The notes: generated from the sequence alone by a model not told the origin. A DNA stretch of 10,171 nucleotides from CAYNFH01 sp964396385 (GCA_964396385.1 CAYNFH010000223.1:1-10171); one strand, 5' to 3'. Shown: positions 1-5,938, counted from the first letter of the stretch. Translations and numbers: made by a program.

Positions 1-55
1 GCGGGAAGGTGGACACACCGTAGGCGCAGGGGTTGTCTCTAAGGTCATAGAGTAG
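1..55 (+). CDS. tuf: EF-Tu (elongation factor Tu), 3' end only
   Basis: Partial gene, cut by the window start. Codons from base 2 read REGGHTVGAGVVSKVIE and then TAG at 53-55. This is the conserved C-terminal beta-barrel end of bacterial EF-Tu, where REGG-TVGAGVV is near-invariant. The position that is usually Arg (GGRTVG) is His here. EF-Tu is the GTPase that brings aminoacyl-tRNA to the ribosomal A site. tuf directly before rpsJ is the common arrangement when the str and S10 operons are adjacent, which supports the call although only 17 residues are visible. The gene is followed by a strong hairpin terminator. Confidence 0.9.
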   Translation, partial: REGGHTVGAGVVSKVIE

Positions 56-66
56 CGTAATCGCAT

Positions 67-104
67 GGGCCCGGAGGGGCCGAAACTCCTCCGGGCCCTG
101 TTTT
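67..104 (+). terminator. Rho-independent terminator after tuf
   Basis: A perfect 11-bp GC-rich stem (67-77 GGGCCCGGAGG with 88-98 CCTCCGGGCCC) has a loop of about 10 nt and is followed by TGTTTT. It sits 11 nt after the tuf stop codon. The T-tract is short, so termination may be partial and let some transcription run into rpsJ. This is the only hairpin in the window with an intrinsic-terminator layout. Confidence 0.8.
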
Positions 105-107
105 ATG

Positions 108-175
108 GGTTGAATGTTGAGGGTTGAGAGTTGAGGATCTCCGGAACCTCACCTCTCACCTCTCACCTCTCACCC
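108..175 (+). repeat. Heptamer inverted-repeat element, tuf-rpsJ gap
   Basis: The left arm is made of GTTGANN-type units (GTTGAAT, GTTGAGG, GTTGAGA, GTTGAGG). The right arm is a tandem CCTCTCA array. Bases 123-136 and 147-160 are complementary at 12 of 14 positions around a short loop with CCGGA. The right arm runs straight into the SD of rpsJ (CGGAG at 175-179). I see no clear -35/-10 promoter pair in this leader, though the S10 operon promoter might be expected near here. Confidence 0.75.
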
Positions 176-185
176 GGAGACCCAA

Positions 186-503
186 ATGCCAGTAGCACGA
201 AAGAACAAGGTGCGGATCCGGCTGCGCGCATTCGATCACCGCATCCTGGACCAGTCGGCGGAGAAGATCGTGGAGACGGCGCGGCGCACCGGCGCACGCA
301 TCGCGGGCCCCGTGCTGCTTCCCACTGAAAAGGACGTGTTCTGTGTCATCCGCGGCGCGCAGATCGACAAGGAGTCGATGGAGCATTTCGAGATGCGCAC
401 CCACAAGCGCCTCATCGACATCCTGGAACCAGGTCCCAAGACCATCGACGCGTTGATGCACCTGGACCTGCCAAGCGGCGTAGACATCGAAATCAAGCTT
501 TAG
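186..503 (+). CDS. rpsJ: 30S ribosomal protein S10
   Basis: This 105-residue protein matches the usual S10 length (about 100-105). S10 is a 30S head protein and, in bacteria with NusB, part of the antitermination complex. The sequence shows the family's RIRLRAFDHRILDQSAEKI N-terminal strand-helix. Near the end it has HKRLIDILEPGPKTIDALMHLDLPSGVDIEIKL-type residues, the S10 signature region. The ATG at 186 is 6 nt after CGGAG (175-179). It is the first gene of the S10 cluster, after the tuf terminator. The TAG stop is followed with no gap by the next heptamer element. Confidence 0.98.
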   Translation: MPVARKNKVRIRLRAFDHRILDQSAEKIVETARRTGARIAGPVLLPTEKDVFCVIRGAQIDKESMEHFEMRTHKRLIDILEPGPKTIDALMHLDLPSGVDIEIKL

Positions 504-578
504 GGTTGATAGTTGATGGTGGATGGTGGATGGTTTCCGGATTCCGGTCCATCAACTATCAACCAAGAGCCATCAACC
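504..578 (+). repeat. Heptamer inverted-repeat element, rpsJ-rplC gap
   Basis: Bases 504-519 (GGTTGATAGTTGATGG) and 549-564 (CCATCAACTATCAACC) form a perfect 16-bp inverted repeat around a 29-nt loop. Extra GGTGGAT-like units lie in the loop, and a further right-arm unit CCATCAACC lies at 570-578. The left arm begins on the base after the rpsJ TAG, and the right side ends 2 nt before the rplC SD. No T-tract follows, so it does not look like an intrinsic terminator. Confidence 0.85.
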
Positions 579-580
579 AG

Positions 581-593
581 GGAGAATCCCTTG
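581..593 (+). promoter_or_regulatory. RBS and TTG start of rplC
   Basis: GGAG at 581-584 lies 6 nt before TTG at 591-593. This site sets the rplC start. The ATG codons further upstream in the same frame (513, 516) lie inside the repeat element and have no SD. Confidence 0.85.
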
Positions 594-1232
594 GTAGACA
601 CAATTCTGGGCAAGAAGATCGGCATGACCCAGATCTTCAATGAAGATGGGTCCGTTACACCGGTCTCCGTGATAGAAGCAGGCCCCTGCATTGTCACGCA
701 GCTCAAGAGTGTCGAGAAGGACGGCTATACCGCCGTCCAGGTCGGATACGGAGAAGTCCGGCCACGGCATCTCAACAAACCGCTGCTGGGACACTTCAAG
801 GGCGGCTTGAAGAACCCCACCCATCCGGACGTCGCTCCCCGGCGTACGTTGCGGGAGATCCGGCTAGAAGACACATCGGACCTCACGCTGGGTGACGCCA
901 TTACGGCAGACAAAGTCTTCGCCGAAGGCGACGTGGTGAAGGTGACCGGCACCGGGAAGGGCAAAGGCTTCGCCGGCGTGGTGAAGCGCTACCACTTCCA
1001 TGGCGCCGATATGACGCACGGCTCCATGATCCACCGCAAGCCCCAGTCCAGTGGCGCCACAGACGCTGCCCGCACCTTCAAGGGCACCAAGAAGCCCGGC
1101 CACATGGGCGCGAAGAAGGTGACCGTGCGCGGACTGACTGTGGTGCGCGTGGATGCCGAGCGGAACCTGCTGCTGATAAAGGGCGCCATCCCGGGTGCGA
1201 ACGGCGGCCTGGTTACGGTCAGCAAGATTTAG
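591..1232 (+). CDS. rplC: 50S ribosomal protein L3
   Basis: L3 is an early-assembly 50S protein whose extended loop reaches toward the peptidyl-transferase centre. From the TTG start the product has 213 residues, the normal family length, and begins MVDTILGKKIGMTQIF, the canonical L3 N-terminus. Residues 121-145 (TGKGKGFAGVVKRYHFHGADMTHGS is the region) and 165-178 (GTKKPGHMGAKKVT) carry the L3 core signature. Residues 187-201 (VDAERNLLLIKGAIP) are the typical C-terminal strand. A longer reading from 513 would translate the intergenic hairpin and lacks an SD. The stop codon overlaps the AGGAGG SD of rplD, so the two are probably coupled. Confidence 0.97.
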   Translation: MVDTILGKKIGMTQIFNEDGSVTPVSVIEAGPCIVTQLKSVEKDGYTAVQVGYGEVRPRHLNKPLLGHFKGGLKNPTHPDVAPRRTLREIRLEDTSDLTLGDAITADKVFAEGDVVKVTGTGKGKGFAGVVKRYHFHGADMTHGSMIHRKPQSSGATDAARTFKGTKKPGHMGAKKVTVRGLTVVRVDAERNLLLIKGAIPGANGGLVTVSKI

Positions 1233-1244
1233 GAGGCGACAGAG

Positions 1245-2018
1245 ATGCCGGATATCACACTGTATAACATGCAGGGGAAACAGGTCGGCAGCCTGTCGCT
1301 CCCGGATGCCATCTTCGGCGTGGAGCCGAACCCGGCCCTCGTTCATCAGGCAGTCGTCTCGGAAGAGGCGAACCAGCGGCACGGCACGGCAGACACCAAA
1401 ACGCGCGGCGAAGTGAGGGGCGGCGGTAAGAAGCCCTGGCGCCAGAAGGGCACCGGACGCGCCCGGCAGGGCAGCATCCGCGCCCCCCACTGGCGACACG
1501 GCGGAATCGTGTTCGGCCCTCACCCCCGCAAGTACACCAAAGCGCTGCCCAAGCAGATGCGCCAGGGCGCCCTGCGCGCTGCCCTCTCCGCCAAAGCGGC
1601 GGACGGCGAGATCCTGGGGATCGACGCACTCTCAATCGATGGAGAGGCGCCCTCCACCAAGCAGGCGGTCACCGCGCTCAACGCTCTGCCGCTCACGCGA
1701 GAGGTCAGAACGAAGCACTACAACGGCGACGAGCGAATCGAGGGAACTCGCCAGGAGCCCCACAAGGTTCTGGTCATCGTCCCAGAGTACGACCAGAAGC
1801 TGCACCGCTCCGTGCGCAATGTCCCCTTCGTAACGCTCCGTTACGCTCCCAACTTTTCCGTCCGCGACGTGGTCAGCGCCGGCCGCATCTTGCTGGCTCA
1901 AGGCGCGGTGCCCAAGCTGGAGGCCGTGCTCGCCAGGCGCGCGACGGAAGACGGAGGACGGACGACGGAAACCGAAGCGGCCGGGGCTACAGCTCAGGAG
2001 GAGGTGGCGGCTGAATGA
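1245..2018 (+). CDS. rplD: 50S ribosomal protein L4, with insert and extended tail
   Basis: L4 binds 23S rRNA and lines the polypeptide exit tunnel. In some bacteria it also represses its own operon. Residues 55-115 hold the diagnostic loop region (RGGGKKPWRQKGTGRARQGS, then HWRHGGIVFGPHPRKY). Residues 173-230 hold the C-terminal half with VIVPEYDQKLHRSVRN. At 257 residues it is longer than the usual 200-210. I place an insert of about 20 charged residues at 151-171 and an acidic low-complexity tail at 231-257. The DNA of the tail is partly a tandem GACGGAN heptamer array. SD AGGAGG at 1231-1236 lies 8 nt before the ATG. The end overlaps rplW as ATGA. Confidence 0.97.
   Translation: MPDITLYNMQGKQVGSLSLPDAIFGVEPNPALVHQAVVSEEANQRHGTADTKTRGEVRGGGKKPWRQKGTGRARQGSIRAPHWRHGGIVFGPHPRKYTKALPKQMRQGALRAALSAKAADGEILGIDALSIDGEAPSTKQAVTALNALPLTREVRTKHYNGDERIEGTRQEPHKVLVIVPEYDQKLHRSVRNVPFVTLRYAPNFSVRDVVSAGRILLAQGAVPKLEAVLARRATEDGGRTTETEAAGATAQEEVAAE
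1943..1970 (+). repeat. Tandem heptamer array GACGGAN x4 inside rplD
   Basis: Four contiguous units, GACGGAA, GACGGAG, GACGGAC and GACGGAA, lie within the rplD coding sequence just after the conserved L4 domain. Seven is not a multiple of three, so successive units are read in different frames and give an acidic, Gly/Thr-rich peptide (TEDGGRTTETE). The unit resembles the left arm of the intergenic element between rpsQ and rplN. Confidence 0.85.
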
Positions 2019-2305
2019 GAGATCCGTTCCAGATAATCGAGCGCCCGCTGCTCACGGAAAAGAGCATGGACCTGAGCCACCACGGCAAGTACACGTTCCG
2101 CGTGAGCAAGGACGCTAATAAGATCGAGATCGCCGACGCCGTGGAGCAGATCTTCAAGGTGAACGTGGTCAAGGTGAACACCATGAACGTGCGCGGCAAG
2201 AAGCGGCGCGTGGGCCGCTTCCCGGAGGGCCGCACGTCGGACTGGAAGAAGGCCATCGTGACGCTGCGCGCCGGCCAGACCATCACCCTGTTTGAAGGAC
2301 TGTAG
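2015..2305 (+). CDS. rplW: 50S ribosomal protein L23
   Basis: L23 sits at the tunnel exit and is the docking site for trigger factor and SRP. The 96-residue product has the family's IIERPLLTEKSM N-terminus, FRVSKDANKIEIADAVEQIF and VVKVNTMNVRGKKRR, and is of normal length. The start ATG overlaps the rplD stop in an ATGA arrangement. SD AGGAGGAGG lies at 1996-2004, which indicates translational coupling to L4. Only 2 nt separate its stop from rplB. Confidence 0.97.
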   Translation: MRDPFQIIERPLLTEKSMDLSHHGKYTFRVSKDANKIEIADAVEQIFKVNVVKVNTMNVRGKKRRVGRFPEGRTSDWKKAIVTLRAGQTITLFEGL

Positions 2306-2307
2306 CC

Positions 2308-3141
2308 ATGCCACTACGACAATACAAACCTACGACCCCTAGCCGGCGGTTCCGTTCTGTTTCCACGTTCGCGGAGATCACGGAGACCAAGCCGGAGAAG
2401 TCCTTGCTGGAGCCGCTTAAGAGCACCGGAGGACGCAACTCCGAGGGTAAGGTTACCGCGCGCTTCCGCGGCGGCGGCAACAAGCGGATGTACCGCATCA
2501 TCGATTTCAAGCGGGACAAGCTGGACGTACCAGGTAAGTGCGCAACGATTGAGTATGACCCGAACCGCACTTCCCGTATCGCGCTCATCAACTACGCCGA
2601 CGGCGAGAAGCGCTACATCCTCGCGCCCGTCGGGCTGAAGGTGGGAGACCGTGTCATCGCCAGCGACACGGCGGATATCAAGCCGGGCAACAGCCTGCCG
2701 CTCCGCGCCATCCCGGTGGGAACGGTGATCCACAACTTGGAGCTCACGCTGGGCAAGGGCGGGCAGCTCGTTCGCAGCGCCGGCGCTGGGGCGCAGCTCA
2801 TGGCCAAAGAGGGCAAATACGCCCTGGTGCGCCTCCCCTCCAGCGAGGTCCGGCGCGTGCTGATTGAGTGCCGCGCCAGTATCGGCCAAGTAGGCAACGT
2901 GGAGCACGAGAACGAGTCCTGGGGCAAGGCGGGCAAGACCCGCTGGAAGGGCAAGCGGCCCCACGTCCGCGGCGTCGTCATGACCCCGCGCGACCACCCG
3001 CATGGTGGAGGCGAGGGCAAGTCGCCGGTCGGCCGCAAGAAGGGTCCCGCTACGCCGTGGGGCAAGCCGGCGCTGGGTTACAAGACACGCCGCAATAAGT
3101 CTACGTCCAAGTTCATCGTCCGCAAGCGCGGAGCGAAGTAG
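2308..3141 (+). CDS. rplB: 50S ribosomal protein L2
   Basis: L2 is a primary 23S rRNA binder needed for subunit joining and peptidyl transfer. The 277-residue product is full length. It has RFRGGGNKRMYRIIDFKR (about 52-69, SH3-like N-domain), the EYDPNRTSRIALI segment and the C-terminal VVMTPRDHPHGGGEGKSPVG signature. His230 in DHPHGGG corresponds to the highly conserved E. coli His229. A GAAGGA-like SD lies in the end of rplW, 8 nt before the ATG, so the gene is probably coupled to rplW. Its TAG stop is followed directly by a heptamer element. Confidence 0.98.
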   Translation: MPLRQYKPTTPSRRFRSVSTFAEITETKPEKSLLEPLKSTGGRNSEGKVTARFRGGGNKRMYRIIDFKRDKLDVPGKCATIEYDPNRTSRIALINYADGEKRYILAPVGLKVGDRVIASDTADIKPGNSLPLRAIPVGTVIHNLELTLGKGGQLVRSAGAGAQLMAKEGKYALVRLPSSEVRRVLIECRASIGQVGNVEHENESWGKAGKTRWKGKRPHVRGVVMTPRDHPHGGGEGKSPVGRKKGPATPWGKPALGYKTRRNKSTSKFIVRKRGAK

Positions 3142-3220
3142 GGTTGATGGTTGAAAGTTGAAGGTTGAAGGGCAGACCGGACGCTCTGGCTTTCAACCTT
3201 CAGTCTTCAACCTTCAACTA
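3142..3220 (+). repeat. Heptamer inverted-repeat element, rplB-rpsS gap
   Basis: The left arm has GTTGATG, GTTGAAA, GTTGAAG and GTTGAAG units. Bases 3156-3170 (AGTTGAAGGTTGAAG) pair perfectly with 3205-3219 (CTTCAACCTTCAACT), a 15-bp stem around a 34-nt loop. The arms use GTTGAAG/CTTCAAC here rather than GTTGATG/CATCAAC, yet still match each other. The element starts right after the rplB stop and ends just before the CGGAGGG SD of rpsS. Confidence 0.85.
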
Positions 3221-3234
3221 TCCCGGAGGGACAC

Positions 3235-3522
3235 ATGGGTCGTTCTCTAAAGAAGGGACCGTACGCGGACCCCAAGCTGCTGAAGAAGGTCGAAGATATG
3301 AACGCGCGGGGAGAGAAGAAGGCGATCAAGACCTGGTCGCGCCGCTCGACCATCTTCCCCCTCTTCATCGGCCATACGTTCATGGTGCACGACGGCCGCA
3401 AGCATATCCCGGTCTTCGTTACGGAGAACATGGTCGGCCACAAGCTGGGCGAGTTCGCCATAACCCGCCTCTTCCGCGGCCACGCCGGCCAGCAGGTAGA
3501 GCGGCGCACGCAGATTCGGTAG
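3235..3522 (+). CDS. rpsS: 30S ribosomal protein S19
   Basis: S19 is a 30S head protein near the A site that pairs with S13. The product has 95 residues, the usual size, and begins MGRSLKKGPYADPKLLKKV. It carries IKTWSRRSTIFPLFIGHTF, then the family signature VHDGRKHIPVFVTENMVGHKLGEFA (residues about 46-70), and FRGHA near the end. GGAGGG at 3225-3230 lies 4 nt before the ATG. Its stop overlaps the AGGAG SD of rplV. Confidence 0.98.
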   Translation: MGRSLKKGPYADPKLLKKVEDMNARGEKKAIKTWSRRSTIFPLFIGHTFMVHDGRKHIPVFVTENMVGHKLGEFAITRLFRGHAGQQVERRTQIR

Positions 3523-3535
3523 GAGCTACGCGACC

Positions 3536-4216
3536 ATGGGAAAAACGGCTACCCCGCCCAAGTTTGGGCCAAAACAGGCGGGCGCGACGGCAAAGTTCAT
3601 ACGGGTGCCCCCACGCAAGGCACGCCTGGTGATCGACGCGGTTCGCGGCAAGTACGTGACGGATGCGCTCGCCATCCTGAAGTTCGTCCCGAACTTCGCA
3701 GCGCGCGCCATTGAGGACGTCATTCAGTCGGCGGTGGCGAACGCGGAGAACGGCCGCCCGAACGACGAGGCGACCGGCCGTCCTCTCCCACCGCTCATCG
3801 CGGAGAACCTGAGACTTGTCCGCGCCTTTGTGGACGAGGGACCGCGCATCAAGCGGCTGCAGCCGCGGGCCCAAGGACGGGCGTACCGCATCCTCAAGCG
3901 GATGTGCCACATCAGCGTCGTGGTGGAAGAGGTCGCGCCCAAGCCGCGACCCACGCGCAAGCCGGCCACGCGTCGCTCCCAGCAGCAGGCGGCCGCCGCC
4001 GCGACACAGGCGCCCGCGCGGACGCCCCGCGCGCCCAAGCCGAAGCCGGCAGTGACGCCGGCACCACCCGCCGAGGCGGCCGCTCCGCCGACCGAGAGCA
4101 CAACCCCGGCTGAAGAGACTACCGCTCCGGTGACGGAGGAGACCACTGCCCCGGTGGCGGAGGCGCCGGCCGAGCCAACCGCCGAAACGCAGGCGACCGA
4201 GCCAGAAGCTAGTTGA
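3536..4216 (+). CDS. rplV: 50S ribosomal protein L22 with long Pro/Ala/Glu-rich C-terminal tail
   Basis: L22 binds all 23S domains and lines the exit tunnel with L4. Residues 19-72 (AKFIRVPPRKARLVIDAVRGK onward, IEDVIQSAVANAEN) and 98-131 (FVDEGPRIKRLQPRAQGRAYRI onward, HISVVVEE) are the normal L22 fold. A short insert lies at about residues 73-89. The family is usually about 110-120 residues, but this protein has 226. Residues 133-226 are a disordered-looking tail, basic at first and then Ala/Pro/Thr/Glu-rich. SD AGGAG at 3521-3525 decides the ATG. The TGA stop is itself part of the following heptamer repeat. Nothing suggests a second folded domain. Confidence 0.96.
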   Translation: MGKTATPPKFGPKQAGATAKFIRVPPRKARLVIDAVRGKYVTDALAILKFVPNFAARAIEDVIQSAVANAENGRPNDEATGRPLPPLIAENLRLVRAFVDEGPRIKRLQPRAQGRAYRILKRMCHISVVVEEVAPKPRPTRKPATRRSQQQAAAAATQAPARTPRAPKPKPAVTPAPPAEAAAPPTESTTPAEETTAPVTEETTAPVAEAPAEPTAETQATEPEAS

Positions 4217-4284
4217 TGGTTGATCGTTGATGGTTGATGGACCGGAGCTCGGAGCTATCAACCATCAACCAGGATCCATCAACC
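4211..4284 (+). repeat. Heptamer inverted-repeat element, rplV-rpsC gap
   Basis: The left arm is a GTTGATGGTTGAT unit repeated twice (4212-4224 and 4226-4238). Either copy can pair with 4257-4269 (ATCAACCATCAAC). With two more pairs the second copy forms a 15-bp stem (4226-4240 with 4255-4269) around a 14-nt loop. A further right-arm unit CCATCAACC follows at about 4276-4284. The in-frame stop of rplV (TGA 4214-4216) lies inside the first unit. Confidence 0.85.
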
Positions 4285-4290
4285 AATACT

Positions 4291-4305
4291 AAGGAGCACA
4301 CTTTG
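4291..4305 (+). promoter_or_regulatory. RBS and TTG start of rpsC
   Basis: AAGGAG at 4291-4296 lies 6 nt before TTG at 4303-4305. This fixes the start of S3 at the canonical MGQKIHPIGFR. An in-frame ATG at 4234 lies within the repeat element and has no SD. Confidence 0.85.
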
Positions 4306-5085
4306 GGACAAAAGATCCATCCAATAGGATTCCGCATCGGAGTCATACGAGACTGGGACAGCAAGTGGTACTTGGACAAAGGGTACTCGGAAGCTCTCTA
4401 TGAGGACCACCGCATCCGGCAGTGGGTGAAGAAGCGCCTGGCCAACGCCGCCATCTCCCGCGTGGAGATTGAGCGGCCCGGCGGCCGGATCAAGGTGACC
4501 CTGCACACCGCCAAGCCCGGTATCATCATTGGCCGCGGCGGCAAGGATGTGGATACGCTGAAGACGCAGCTCGAGCACCTCACTAAGCGGACCGTCCACG
4601 TCAACATCCAGGAGATCCACCATCCGGACATCGACGCGCAGCTCGTCGCCGAGTCCGTCGCGCAGCAGATCGAGAAGCGCATCGCGTACAAGCGCGCCAT
4701 GCGCCAGTCGATCATGCGCGCCATGAAGCTCGGTGTGAAGGGCATCCGCGTCATGTGTGCGGGCCGGCTGGCGGGCGCGGAGATGGCCCGCCGAGAGCAC
4801 CAGCGCGATGGCAAGATCCCGCTGCACACCCTGCGCGCCGATATCGACTACGGTTTTGCCGAGGCGGCTACCACGTACGGCAACATCGGAATCAAGGTCT
4901 GGATCTATAAGGGCGACGTGCTTCCGGGCGGCCAGCGCCTCACCGAGCAGGAGATCGTACCGCGCCGCGAGGCGCTGCGCGCGGAGCGCGGTGAGCGCGG
5001 CGGTCGTGGGGGCCGCGGCGGTGGACGCGGCGGTCGTGGAGGTCGCGGCGGTGGACGCGGCGGTCGTGGCGGCGGAGAAGGCTGA
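4303..5085 (+). CDS. rpsC: 30S ribosomal protein S3 with RGG-type C-terminal tail
   Basis: S3 is a 30S head protein at the mRNA entry channel, with helicase-related roles. From TTG the product has 260 residues and begins MGQKIHPIGFRIGV. The KH domain has its GxxG loop as GRGG at 77-80 (PGIIIGRGGKDVDTL). Residues 132-205 (AMRQSIMRAMKLGVKGIRV, CAGRLAGAEMARREH, IDYGFAEAATTYGNIGIKVWIYKG) form the C-terminal domain. Residues 229-260 are almost entirely Arg and Gly in RGG/RGGG repeats, which is unusual for S3. Bases 4402-4456 recur exactly at the window end. It is followed after 27 nt by rplP. Confidence 0.97.
   Translation: MGQKIHPIGFRIGVIRDWDSKWYLDKGYSEALYEDHRIRQWVKKRLANAAISRVEIERPGGRIKVTLHTAKPGIIIGRGGKDVDTLKTQLEHLTKRTVHVNIQEIHHPDIDAQLVAESVAQQIEKRIAYKRAMRQSIMRAMKLGVKGIRVMCAGRLAGAEMARREHQRDGKIPLHTLRADIDYGFAEAATTYGNIGIKVWIYKGDVLPGGQRLTEQEIVPRREALRAERGERGGRGGRGGGRGGRGGRGGGRGGRGGGEG
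4996..5076 (+). repeat. 30-bp tandem repeat encoding the Arg-Gly tail of S3
   Basis: Units start at 4996, 5026 and 5056, each with CGCGGCGGTCGTGG. The first two are 30 bp and differ only at two third-codon positions. The third is truncated to about 21 bp. Each full unit encodes RGGRGGRGGG. The pattern fits in-frame slippage or duplication. Confidence 0.9.
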
Positions 5086-5112
5086 GGGAAGTAACGATCG
5101 GAGCATACAGCA

Positions 5113-5682
5113 ATGTTGATGCCTAAGAAGGTCAAGTACCGGAAGCAGCACCGCGGACGCCGCGCCGGCAAGGCCTCCGGCGGGACCAATCTGGACTTCG
5201 GCGACTACGGCCTCCAGGCCCTGGAGAGCTGCTGGATGACGGCGAACCAGATCGAGGCCGCCCGTATCGCCATGACCCGCCACGTCAAGCGCGGTGGCAA
5301 AATCTGGATCCGGGTCTTTCCGGACAAGCCCTTCACCAAGAAGCCCGCCGAGACCCGCATGGGCAGCGGCAAGGGCGCCCCGGAGGGCTGGGTCGCGGTC
5401 GTCAAGCCGGGCCGCATGCTCTTTGAGATGTCCGGGGTGGCGGAGGACCTCGCGCGGGAGGCCATGCGCCTCGCCAGCCATAAGCTGCCCATCGACGTAC
5501 GCTTCGTCGTGCGCGACAAGGCGGAGGTCGAGGACCTCGGTGAAACGCCGGTGACGAACCTGGGCGAAACTCAGGCCACCAGCCCGGTAAGCATTGAGCC
5601 GCAGGACGACAACCGCGGCGCGGAAACGACACAGACGGAGGAGCCGAATGCCCGAGGAGAAACTGAAGACGCTGAGGGATAG
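5113..5682 (+). CDS. rplP: 50S ribosomal protein L16 with acidic C-terminal extension
   Basis: L16 contacts A-site tRNA and organises the 50S A-site region. The start MLMPKKVKYRKQHRGR is canonical, and the ATG at 5113 is preceded by GGAG at 5100-5103. Residues 28-66 (DFGDYGLQALESCWMT, IEAARIAMTRHVKRGGKIWI) and 68-106 (VFPDKPFTKKPAETRMGSGKG, WVAVVKPGRMLFEM) are the L16 signatures. Arg82 lines up with the E. coli Arg81 that is hydroxylated in some bacteria. The family is usually about 135-145 residues, and this protein has 189. Residues 138-189 are an acidic, Thr/Glu-rich tail. Its last 35 nt overlap rpmC in another frame. Confidence 0.96.
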   Translation: MLMPKKVKYRKQHRGRRAGKASGGTNLDFGDYGLQALESCWMTANQIEAARIAMTRHVKRGGKIWIRVFPDKPFTKKPAETRMGSGKGAPEGWVAVVKPGRMLFEMSGVAEDLAREAMRLASHKLPIDVRFVVRDKAEVEDLGETPVTNLGETQATSPVSIEPQDDNRGAETTQTEEPNARGETEDAEG

Positions 5683-5869
5683 GCTGAGGAACCTGAGCGA
5701 CCAGGAGCTGGCGGAGGAGCTGGCGAACGCGCGGCTCCGGCTGTTCAACCTCCGACGCGAAAACACCACACGGCAGTTGGAGAACACCGCGGCCATTCCG
5801 CAGACCAAGAAGCAGATCGCGCGCATCCTCACCCTCCAGCGCGAGAGACAACTAACAAACCGGGAGTAG
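5648..5869 (+). CDS. rpmC: 50S ribosomal protein L29
   Basis: L29 is a small two-helix protein at the tunnel exit beside L23. The product has 73 residues and begins MPEEKLKTLRDRLRNLSDQEL. It contains the family signature NLRRENTTRQLENTAAIPQTKKQIARILTL-like region (about residues 34-63). SD GGAGGAG (5637-5643) lies just before the ATG at 5648. The frame stays open upstream to 5594, but that part is an unrelated Arg-rich stretch with no SD. The gene overlaps the rplP tail by 35 nt, so the L16 extension reaches into the start of rpmC. Confidence 0.95.
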   Translation: MPEEKLKTLRDRLRNLSDQELAEELANARLRLFNLRRENTTRQLENTAAIPQTKKQIARILTLQRERQLTNRE

Positions 5870-5927
5870 GTGGTGGGTATAGGTGATACGTGATAGGCCG
5901 GGAGCCATCACCCATCACCCATCACCT
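5870..5927 (+). repeat. Heptamer inverted-repeat element, rpmC-rpsQ gap
   Basis: The right arm is tandem CCCATCA (5904-5927). The left arm 5881-5897 (AGGTGATACGTGATAGG) is complementary to 5911-5927 at 14 of 17 positions. Units are of the GGTGATG/CATCACC type. The element starts right after the TAG of rpmC and touches the TGGAG SD of rpsQ. Confidence 0.75.
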
Positions 5928-5938
5928 GGAGTAAACGT

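Noticed and set aside
108..185. Promoter for the S10 operon in the tuf-rpsJ gap
   Set aside because: TTGAGG-like hexamers occur but they are units of the repeat, and no matching -10 box stands at a suitable distance.
504..564. Intergenic hairpins as Rho-independent terminators
   Set aside because: The stems are long but rich in A-T/G-T units, have loops of 14-34 nt and no T-tract, and the SD of the next gene follows at once. Termination inside an essential operon at every gap is unlikely.
513..590. Upstream ATG extension of rplC
   Set aside because: It would translate the hairpin repeat. There is no SD before 513, while TTG 591 has GGAG at good spacing and gives the canonical L3 N-terminus.
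4234..4302. Upstream ATG extension of rpsC
   Set aside because: It would translate repeat DNA and lacks an SD. TTG 4303 with AAGGAG gives the canonical MGQKIHPIGFR.
4279..5832. Long open frame of 517 codons on the - strand across rpsC, rplP and rpmC
   Set aside because: It lies antisense to three clear ribosomal protein genes, shows no recognisable domain, and is the kind of open frame that GC-rich codon bias produces.
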